A stretch of 64,000 bases of DNA from Melastoma dodecandrum (taxonomy: Eukaryota > Streptophyta > Magnoliopsida > Myrtales > Melastomataceae), in assembly GCA_029817715.1 (NCBI GenBank), contig JARUPY010000085.1:6572001-6636000 (forward strand). Direction: 5' to 3'. Positions within the stretch are counted from its first letter, which is position 1. Every line of letters starts with the position of its first letter. The notes beneath the pieces were generated by a model. That model worked only from the letters and a program-made list of their open reading frames with translations. It ran no database searches and was not told where the DNA came from. Below, piece after piece: positions 32,893 through 42,053 of this stretch. The position numbers and the translations under genes are program-made.

Positions 32893-35018
32893 ATGCCCCC
32901 GAAGCCCCTCGCGTCTTCCCTCCTCCCTTACCTCGTACTCGCTTCCCTTCTCCTCCTCTGTTTCTACTCCAACTTCCTGACCTTTCCCCGGTCGCCGCTT
33001 CCGCCGCCCCCGTCATCGACGATCTCTCCGTCCTCCTCGTCCTGCGATCTCTTCCGGGGAAAATGGGTCTACAACCCTTCCCGCCCCAAACCCAGTTACG
33101 ACGAGACCTGCCCGTTCCACCGCAACTCTTGGAACTTCATCAAGAACGGGAAACCAGACATGGGTAAGGCCAATTCTTGGGAGTGGATACCGAAAGGTTG
33201 CGACTTGGAGAGGTTCGACGCGAGGGGGTTCCTGGGTTCGATGAGGGGTAGGAATGTGGGGCTCATCGGGGACAGTTTGAGCGAGAATTTGGTTGTGGCG
33301 TTGTTGTGTGCTTTGAGGAGTGGGGATGAAAGTGGAAGGAAGTGGAAGAAGAAGGGTGCTTGGAGAGGCGGCTACTTTCCGGAGTTCAATGTCACGGTCG
33401 GATATCATACGGCTGTGTTGCTCGCAAAGTATTGGTAAGGGAATTGGATTTGAATGCCAAGAGATTGGTCCATATGTTGTTGATGTGGATGCATTTTCCG
33501 TTTCTTTGGGAAGAGATGAGATGATCTTGCATTGAGTTGTCATTATGACGCTTTTCATGATTAGGCTTATAGTTTGGGGAAACATTGAGTTCTGTTTGCA
33601 AGTGTTGTGTGTGATTAGGAGTGTAGTAGTTTGCAGTGAGAAGTCCTGAGCAAATACTTGATGACTGGCAGAGTGAAACTGAACAAAGAATTGTAATATC
33701 TTCAAGAAAACTTGAATGGATCAGGTGCTTGTTTTTCATTTTGCTCTGAGAACTTTATTTTAGCCTAACCTGATATTTAAGTATTCTACTCGCTGTGAAC
33801 CCCTGATCTTAGAGATTATGCCCAGTTGATTGCTTTTTGCATCTTTTATCGTTTGGCTTCTAAATGGACGGGTGGTTATATAGTCACAAACTTTCATCGT
33901 TGGCTGCCTCACTTGCTCATATTAACTGATTAATCGAAGGTGGCAGCCAAAGAGACTGCCGTTGCTGGTGATCAGAGAAGTGATGGATTTTATCGGGTGG
34001 ATGTGGATATCCCTGCTGATGATTGGGCAAACGTCAGCAAGTTTTACGATGTCCTTATATTTAACACTGGTCACTGGTAAATTCGCTTCCTTCCAGGTCG
34101 TGTATCCTTTTTCTGCCTGTTGGCATCATGCATGTTGATCTCCCTCTTGACTCCATCTTTTATTTGATAATCTGTCTAATGCTGTCAGGGTTTGAATCCC
34201 CTTCCTCGTGTGAGTGGTTTCGGTGTTATTCTCTTGCAATATTTTGGCTCGAGCAGTCTTGTTGGTCCAGCCGGGTACTGGGATTTGTAATATGCTTACT
34301 TTCGGCTATACTTCTAATGGAATTCAACTGATACAAGAAGAATTTAGTTTAACCTTTTGACAGGTGGATCCTGATAAGTTTCCGCCAGAAACTCCTCTCA
34401 TCTTCTATCGTGATGGGAAACCAATACATCCTGCCCTCAGTATGATGGATGGACTCGAATTGGTTCTCAATAGTATGGTCTCGTATATTGAAAGAATTAT
34501 ACCCAAGAAGACACTCAAATTCTGGTGGTTGCAATCGCCTAGGCATTTCTACGGGGGTGAATGGAATCAAAATGGCAGCTGCCTTTTCGAAGAGCTACTG
34601 AAGGAATCCCAGGTGTGTTCCTGATCAAATTCACACTCTTTCATGCATTTCTGGCTATTGATTCCGCCGGTAGTCTTTTGCTGGGAATGGTACAATTGAC
34701 GAGGTCCGGAAACTGTCACAGCTCGATGCATGGTATGATCCCAACAACAATGGGGTGACCCGAGAAGCGAGACTTCTCAATGATCTGATCACGAGGGTAT
34801 TGCGAGGAACGAACATCCAGACGCTTGATTTTACTCATCTGAGCGAATTCAGAGCCGATGCGCATCCGGCAATATGGTTAGGGAAGAAGGATGCCGTAGC
34901 GATCTGGGGTCAGGACTGCATGCACTGGTGCTTGCCGGGGGTATCAGACACATGGGTGGACATCTTGACGCAGCTGATCTGTCAAAGCACCGAAAACGGA
35001 GGCCGGGTAAACGATTAG
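32893..35018 (+). pseudogene. TBL13-type O-acetyltransferase gene with two apparent frameshifts
   Basis: Four exons of a TRICHOME BIREFRINGENCE-LIKE gene: 32893-33434, 33940-34076, 34364-34612, 34722-35018. TBL proteins are Golgi type II membrane enzymes that O-acetylate cell-wall polysaccharides. The N-terminal anchor (residues about 9-30), the GDS motif (LIGDSLSENL) and the C-terminal DxxH motif (QDCMHWCLPG) are present. The TBL13-like sequence is nearly complete, but the frame breaks twice. After exon 1, WQPK should continue as ETAVAGD, yet one G is missing near 33952 (AAGAG for AAGGAG). At the start of exon 3, HWW should continue as DPDKF, yet one G is missing near 34367 (TGGATCC for TGGGATCC). 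Both lie in short G runs next to an intron. Either the assembly has two one-base errors and the gene is intact, or it is a recent pseudogene. Residues downstream of both sites are otherwise conserved. Confidence 0.85.
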
Positions 35019-35678
35019 GCAGAGGGAGCGTTATCAAATACGACCAACCGTCGTACGAATGGGCGCCAGTGCCATGGAGAAATTCATGCAGCGAAGTACA
35101 GAAGCTCCTGATGGGCATGGTTCCGTGATTTAGTTACGCGCTGAACATTGGTTGATTAACAGACGGGCAACTATTTTTGCATGTGATCATTGGACATAAT
35201 GGAATGGAACACCATCTCTTGTCCATACGAGTGTGGACGCTGTTGACTGTCTGGTCCGAATGCCCCACCGAGGTTTCCTTCAAAGCCGAGGCATCGAGAC
35301 GATAAGGGGAATCTTTTGGTCAAATGAAACCGATGACAGCGTGCAGATGGCAACCCCATGTTCTATTCTGTGCTTTTGCTGTTAAGATTATCTACGAATC
35401 CGACAACCTCGTCACAAGTAAGTCGCATGATTAAACATTGGTTGACCAGAGTACGTGGTGTTCAGATCTGAGGAAGAAGAAAAGAGTCAAAGGTTTAGTT
35501 CACACGTAACTCCGCTGCAGTGGGAACTGTGGAACGTTGTCTCTGCTGCTTGGAATCAGTACATGTGCATTGAAGTTTACATTATGCACTCATAGTTTAT
35601 TCAATGGAAAGTGAAAGAACATAATTAACTCATCATTAAAAAAGAATTATCACACTAATGAACTTCTTAATTATCAGT
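35019..35678. other. Intergenic region between convergent TBL and TIR-NB-ARC genes
   Basis: The 3' flanks of two convergent genes. No coding sequence or repeat is recognised. Confidence 0.5.
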
Positions 35679-37979
35679 TTAGTAAATCCTGTCCCTCTTG
35701 GGAGCGTCCCTGGCTCCTGTTCCTGGAGTTGCTCCTGTTAACTCCTCGACTTTAAGGTCGGCCGCCGGTTTCTCTTCCTGTATATGGAGGGAGTTTTGCA
35801 ACGGCACGGGGATGCTAGATTGAGCTTCGACATCTTCGGTAAACCTCGATGGCTGTTCCTGAAAAATTGAGGTACAGTAAGCTTCGTAAGATCAGTGTGA
35901 CTTTCATTCGAGTAGAAAAGAAAACCTCGTTGGTTCGTTCCCAAGTTAGGCGGCCAGCTCCTCGTGGAGGTTCGACGATCCCCATCTTCCTAAAGAGCGA
36001 GATCTAAGAATGGAGAATGGCTGACGCTCGTTAGCATCAACTGTGAAGTAACTCTTACTTATATACATTTCGGGAGACGGAAAAGGACGGCTAACCCAAA
36101 CATGCATGGTACTACGGTTGCCGTTCCTCCTCTCGGTGTTCTCCACCGCTCGGTATACACCGTCTTTTTCCAGCTTGATGCTCAATGCCTGGTTTCCTGA
36201 TAAAGTATCGAGGACTCCCTCCATAGTATGCAGCGGTATCTAAAACAAAGAGGTTGAGAATTCAAAATAGCATTGCTCATCTCCGAAGGCAGCTTGGAGA
36301 CATGAACTTACCGAGAAGAATTGTCCTCCCGGATGGCCGATCATGAGCGTTGTGAGCACGTTTGCAGAACTGTTAACATTGTTGAGGAAATCGCGGATTG
36401 GATTCGTGAGAAAGGTCATTCGACCCTGATCATGGATGGGATAAGTCACATTTAATCCGCTGCCATGAGAATGTGGAATCGGCCTTTTCGAAAGAACTCT
36501 TTGGATCAGGTCGCGGCAGAAAACTTTCCTATTCTTCTTCCACTTCTCAATTCCCTCGGACCACCCCTCTTTAACCATCCCGCAAAGGACGGATGCGAGA
36601 TCCACGAGATCGGATGGACGTACGTTGTCGATGTTGAGGACACTTTCACACAGCTCTTCAAATCCTTCATGGGGATGGTCCGAGCCGAAAATGCGGCGCG
36701 AGAACAACCGGAGGGAGTCGCTTCGACCCATCTTCTTTACATAATACTTATCGTCCACACACAAGTCGTCCAGCACTTGCCTATGCCTCGTTGTTATGAT
36801 AACCCTACTCCCCTGGGAAAGTAAACGACCTCGATCATCAATGCCGAAATGTCTGACCTGGTCCTTGCTTGTGATGTTATCAAGTACGAGGAGCAACTTC
36901 CTGCGCCTTATCTTCCTTTTGATCTCATTGGCATTGCTTCTGAGGTCATGGAACTGCGGCGAGTTGATCTTGAAGACATCGAGTAGCAGCTTCCTCTGTA
37001 AATGTACGAGATTGTCCCGATCCGCATTGTCGTCGAGCTGAAGGAAGCTAAAGCCTTCAAATTCGAAACACACACGGTCATATACCATCCCGGCCAATGT
37101 CGTCTTGCCCATTCCCCTGTTGCTGTGAATCCCAATCACACGCACCGGGGGCTCGCAATGGCTGGGTCTCAGTTCAAGCAAAGATATCACTTCATCCACT
37201 TGTGATTCAATCGGGACAACATCTTCAGGCAAGTACGGAGCGCTTGACCGGAGGATGTTGCTCAAGAGGTGATCCACGATTTTGTCAATCAACTCAGCTT
37301 CACTCCTGATTCACACAATACATCCACATTGGAGAAATGAAGACAGGACATCCGGATTGAAGATCAAGATAACTTACTGGTCATTCAATCTCCAACCAGA
37401 AGTAGATCCGGCTTCCCTCAACGCCGACTTCCATGTCTGGATCTGCGTGTCGCCAGTGGATATCTCCTTGCAGTACTCCTCGAAGTACCTCCCAAACTTC
37501 CCAGTCTGCTTGCGCACATCCCCAGTCTTAACCTTGTAGAAGACGGGCATAAACACGTGGCCGCGGAGCCTATTTTTCTCGTGGAAATCCAGCATCTCCA
37601 CAAGCTCGTTCAAACACCATCGGGATTCCCCATATCTAGAAGTAGGAAGGAACAAACATATTCAGACGAGTAAGTTTCCCCCGCGAGGAGTTGACTTCAT
37701 TCCCCATTCCTTGAAAAAAAGATAAACAGTCGTGGACCTTGGGGAAAACAACGCGAGCGAGAACCGGGAACGTCGGATGGCGTCGACGAGCTTCGGGTGG
37801 ATCTTCTCCCCGACCTCCCGCTCATCGTCGTCCCTGAAGCAATCGATACCGGCTCTGTCCATCGCCCTGAAGAGATGAGAGGCAAAGCTGTTCCTGAGTT
37901 CCTCACCTCTGAAGCTCACGAACACATCGTGCCTCCACTCGTGTCGGCTCCGGCCTTCGTCACGGTGGATCGCGGTCAT
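35679..37979 (-). CDS. TIR-NB-ARC protein without LRR, copy 1 (short tail)
   Basis: Six exons on the minus strand: 37979-37738, 37635-37378, 37305-36312, 36239-36096, 36003-35926, 35858-35679, giving 631 aa with all phases matching. The TIR domain (residues about 15-165) has HDVFVSFRGEELRNSF and the catalytic Glu at about 91 in SRWCLNELVEM, so NADase activity is plausible. The NB-ARC part has a P-loop read as IHSNRGMGKTTL, with Ser where the first P-loop Gly is expected, Walker B KLLLVLDN and RNBS-B GSRVIITTRHR. The GLPL motif is replaced by NVRPSDLVDLAS, no MHD motif is seen, and there are no LRRs. Instead, three phase-0 exons encode an unrecognised tail shared with copy 2, ending early at a stop in exon 6. 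TIR-NB proteins act in immune signalling, as sensors or helpers. Start chosen at MTAIHRDEG; an in-frame ATG lies seven codons upstream. Confidence 0.9.
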
Positions 37980-38395
37980 CTTCGCTGGAAGGTGGTGCAA
38001 ATGTGAAAGGAGGGAAGCAAAATGAGTGAAGTAATACTAAAGTTTCGAAAACATAAATACAGGAGGAGGAGGGCTCTCCTCTTTGTGTCGGGTCTTTGTC
38101 TATGGGTTTAATCTCAACCCAAGTCTGACTCCCCCCATTTCTACCAATCCTCGTAATTTGTCCCATATGCACCAAATTCATAATAATAATAATAATAATA
38201 ATAATAGTGTATCCAAACCAATGCAATGCATGAACCACAACACCATCCAATAACTTGTTATAATCTAATAAATTATAGTTAAAATCCCGATTTAGCAATT
38301 TTTTATGGACTAATTTACCCTGAGGATTTTGCTCTGGCGTATTATTCCTTTTTTAAGTAACCTTTTGGTTTCTTTGCTTCTTCCTCCACCTAGCA
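37980..38395. other. Divergent promoter region with (AAT)n microsatellite
   Basis: Separates the divergently transcribed TIR-NB-ARC copy 1 and the small putative plastid-protein gene. A trinucleotide (AAT) run lies at 38180-38206. No specific factor site is assigned. Confidence 0.5.
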
Positions 38396-38929
38396 ATGGC
38401 AGTCCGACTGTACTCCATCTCCGAAACCACCTTCCACCCTCGTTTCCCCTTCCCCATCACTTCCCCCGGCGGCGACCCTCGCCGTAGATCCTTCTCCCTC
38501 TCCTTCCCCTGCCCCTGCGCTGACAGGAGGAATATCAGCCGCCCCGGAGCCGACCTCGCCACTGAGCTTGCGTCCGAGGTGGAGAGGATCCGCGCCCGGG
38601 GGAAGCGCAAGGACGAGGCCCTGAGGAAGATCAGAGGGATCCTCTTCTCGGAGATCTGCGATCATTTTGGTACGACTGAGGAGGAGATGAGGCGGCGGTG
38701 GAGGAAGATGGAGGAGGAGGAGAAGGCGGGGTTCGCGAGGGAGTTCGTTAGGGAGTGGAGCGTGGGATTCCATCCCCTGTCGGCCAAGTCCGTCAGGGAG
38801 ATGGTCGACGAGCACCTAGGTGAGGGAGGTGTAGCCGCGGAGAGGTCCTCCTCGGGTTCGTTCCCTGGCGGGCTGTCGATTTTCTCCGGGCTTAAGAGAC
38901 TGATCGGATTGTCGGAGGAAGCCGCTTAG
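38396..38929 (+). CDS. Small protein, probably plastid-targeted, function unknown
   Basis: Single open frame of 177 aa. The first 45 residues are rich in Ser, Arg, Pro and Phe with few acids (MAVRLYSISETTFHPRFPF), which looks like a chloroplast transit peptide. Residues about 55-135 are strongly charged and probably helical or coiled coil (ELASEVERIRARGKRKDEAL; EEMRRRWRKMEEEEKAGF). The C-terminus is Ser/Gly-rich. I do not recognise a catalytic motif. The stop lies only 60 bp from the stop of the convergent TAF1B-like gene, so their 3' ends probably overlap in transcripts. The start is the first ATG, well placed before the transit-like region. Confidence 0.7.
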   Translation: MAVRLYSISETTFHPRFPFPITSPGGDPRRRSFSLSFPCPCADRRNISRPGADLATELASEVERIRARGKRKDEALRKIRGILFSEICDHFGTTEEEMRRRWRKMEEEEKAGFAREFVREWSVGFHPLSAKSVREMVDEHLGEGGVAAERSSSGSFPGGLSIFSGLKRLIGLSEEAA

Positions 38930-38989
38930 GGCGACCCGTCCTCGACTCAAGTATTAGATTTGCTGGTCACGTGTTTGTTAAAATGTCCA

Positions 38990-41541
38990 TTAAAGAACGT
39001 CCTTTGCCTGTACATTCAAGCAGTGGTCAATCCTATTCTCTATCCATCCCAACCTTCTCTCCAAATCCAGCACTGCCAAATGCATACACCTAACGTCTAC
39101 CTCGGCCACCCTCGCGCACGCCCTAAGCAGTACGTAATAATCTGCATGTGCTATGTAAACCATCGAGCCTTCGTTCCTCTTCCTCGCGTAGTGAAGGTAA
39201 TCGAACCTCTTGACCTTCACCCTCGGAGGAATGTACAGAAACCTGTCCTCTTCCATGTCTGCCTTTAGCTGCTCCAGGGCCTTGTTTCCAAAGGACTCGT
39301 GCACCATGTAGGCCAATGAACCCCCGTCGTCACCATGATCCATAGCCGGCGTGCTTAATGATGGCCTGCCTGGATCTTCTCGTGGATTATCATTATTTCT
39401 GGGCGGTGATGAATCCTCTGAATGGGGTTCGTCGCAAAGCATCTTTGGCTTAGGACTGCTTCCAGGAAGTAAGCCCCCCTCAGCAAATCCCTTCAGAACC
39501 TGCACTCAAACGCATAATTGAGGAGAGAAATGGCGAGTATTAAGGCATAATGATTGGTTATCTGAGGTTCAAGGAATTACTCAATGGAACATAAAATGGA
39601 GGCTAAGAAAGAATGAACTAAGTGCCGCAACAAAGTAGGAATACCGAAAGCACCATACCATATTGGACTGATAGAAGTACCACAATTCTGAGATCATTTT
39701 TGTGTCCTCGTAGTCCTCAAACGGGGCTTCCAGACCAGCAAAGAGGACTTCTTTACAGAACTTGAGATACGAAGATGTGTCCTTATTGAATTCTGTCAAC
39801 ACAATGTCGTGAGCGACACCGGAAACGGCATGTTAGTCAACCATTTCATACCAACTTGCTAGGTACGGTAATAAGTTCGAAGATGTCATGAGGAATTAAT
39901 TGAGTCAAATCACGGATATCACCATAGGAGTCACCAATCTTCTTTTCCTGGGCATTCAGAATTTTCAAAATGTCCGCTGTTTCCCCTAAAATCTTTGGAG
40001 AATCCGTGTCTTCTGCTTCTGAGTCCTCATTGTCTACAGATGGGATACGATTGCAAGTCACAGAACTATCCTTTCGTCCAGACTGCATACCAGTTTCTGT
40101 TCCAACTGGACAAGCTATCTCCTGGTGCTTGGACAAACTCTTCTCCCATTCGCCAAAACCGTGAATATTATAGATTATCCTTAAAGCCACTATCAATATT
40201 GACATAACACAGACTCGAGTAGGAAAGCTTGACTCATTTGCTGACAGCCATAGATTAGGAGGCATCGACCAATCATAAAGGCGGCATGCACGAGGGAATA
40301 TCTTCTTAGCCGGAAGAGATAACTCACAAAGATAGCGCGAGGCAATGGCATAGAAGCTCACTGGTGGTAGATCTAAACCTACATCGAGAGCGATCAATGC
40401 GGCCTGTGCTTCCAACTCCTGTGATTGTACTGATTGAGTTGGCCGAAACATGAAACTAGAACTCAAAGGACAGGTTCTTGACGGAGAACCCAGAATCCTT
40501 TCAATTTCAAGAAAGGCAGCAACATATGGAATCTTCCCTTCAGTCGACCCCTTCACAATATCGGTTGGTAGGATGGGCTCCCTGGCAACATGGCAAGCAA
40601 GAAAAGATATTGCCAAGGATTGTGATAATGATAATTTCTTTTGCATTGACCTAAACCATACGATCACTGCTCTTTGTCCATGTATATTGTGTGGTTCTGC
40701 CCTGTATTTAGCTCGAGGCTTCACATTGTCCGATACTCCTAGAATAAATAGGAAAAAAGACTCGTATCACCATCACATAGTTACATTAACAGACAAACCA
40801 CTGAAAAATGCAAGGTTGAAGGTAATTGCTTAATATTGCAACACCAACAGCAGCAAAACATGGAAATAGCCATCAGTAAAAATACTTAAACATGAAACAA
40901 GTTTAGTCATGTATTATACCTTCTTTTTGGGACTCTGACTGCATGAGGGCATCATCTGCCCACCCATCGGCCATGATCCTAGTGGTCGTGAGAAATCTGA
41001 ACCATATTGTCCCCGCAATACCACAGATCACTGGAGAGACATTGAAGCCTCTCACCAAAGCTTCACACTGGAGCTGGACCATTAGTTGCAGACCCAACGC
41101 ATACCTAATCCTCATCTCGTTGTAGAAATCATCATACTGCAGGGCCCTCGAACCACCAGAACCAGACTGCACAAAGTCTTCAGGACTTGTGGGGCCAACG
41201 CTGTCCAACGGCAAATCCTCCTCCTCCTCCTTGAAAGTCTTCAAGTCTCGGTCAGGATTCATACTAGACCACAACTGCGATTGAGACTCATGCTGAGACA
41301 GAGTCTCGGCATTTCTAGTAGCCTGAGGACGTTGACGGCTGTTGCTGGCCATGTACATGGCACCACGGGCATCACCCCCCTTTTCTACAAAGTGCTCTTC
41401 CGCGATATCGGTATCGATGAAGTCCGGAGCCTGGCTCCCACAGTTACTACAGTAGAAGAACCCATCAACATCATCCGGAACGCTAACGCTGCCGCAAGCT
41501 TCACAACAAATTCGTCTACTTCGAGAACTTTCTTCTTCCAT
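38990..41541 (-). CDS. TAF1B/Rrn7-type RNA polymerase I initiation factor (MEE12-like)
   Basis: Four exons on the minus strand: 41541-40920, 40738-39923, 39792-39659, 39499-38990, giving 693 aa with matching phases. The N-terminus carries a TFIIB-like zinc ribbon, CCEACGSV ... FYCSNCGS (Cys pairs at about residues 12-36), followed by a low-complexity linker and then a cyclin-like region (ALGLQLMVQLQCEALVRGF). This is the layout of TAF1B/Rrn7, the TFIIB-related factor that recruits RNA polymerase I to rDNA promoters. The Arabidopsis homologue is, to my recollection, MEE12, needed in the female gametophyte. The exon 2 end at TAT-G was chosen because it aligns the following exon (YLKFCKEVLFAGLEAPFED) with the family; reading through would give an early stop. 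It sits between the two TIR-NB-ARC copies and is unrelated to them. Confidence 0.88.
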
Positions 41542-42053
41542 CGCCGGCGATGTCGTAATACTTCAAGCCCTGGAAATCATACACCTAATCACTACAAAGA
41601 CCTAAGTCCAAGCGACAAGTATAAACAAGGAAAACGGAGAGGGCTGTTGTTAGTCACCCGCAAACCCCGGCGAAAAAAGTAGAGACAGAAAAGGGAGAAG
41701 GGAGGATCGCCGAGGAGTTCCTTCAAAGGCAACCGAAACACTGTCACCGCCGTCGTCGGCCGTCGATAACGCGGCGGTGGCGAATGACGGCGGGGCGAAG
41801 TTCCCGCCTCGATCGTTCTTCCCTAATAAGTAGAGTATTTTCAGAATAATCCTAAACTTCTGAAATCAATCCAATTATTACTCAAACTTTCGATTACTTG
41901 TAAGGGCATGATTTTTTGGGGAAACCAAACACGACCTTCGATTAACATAAACTCACTAAACAGTCCAACATCGACCGGCCGTTACGAGTTGTTCGGTAAG
42001 TTATTGTCACAAGGCCGATGTTAGAATTATTTGGAGACTCTCGATCCTTTTGC
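41542..42053. other. Intergenic region, TAF1B-like promoter
   Basis: Contains the GC-rich leader and promoter of the TAF1B-like gene (41550-41830) and the 3' flank of TIR-NB-ARC copy 2. No other feature is seen. Confidence 0.5.

Noticed and set aside
33013..33705. Minus-strand 230-codon frame over the TBL first exon
   Set aside because: It is antisense to a clear TBL exon and continues into its intron; low-complexity composition.
35946..36224. Extending TIR-NB-ARC copy 1 exon 4 to the stop at 35946
   Set aside because: Splicing at the GT donor (36095-36094) to the acceptor before 36003 keeps the exact 144/78-nt exon pattern of copy 2; the extension is intron read-through.
39846..39922. TAF1B exon 2 continuing to the stop at 39846
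   Set aside because: The GT donor after 39923 joins in phase to an exon that matches the family; the continuation would truncate the protein.
41086..41682. Plus-strand 198-codon frame over TAF1B exon 1
   Set aside because: Antisense shadow of the zinc-ribbon exon with no domain.
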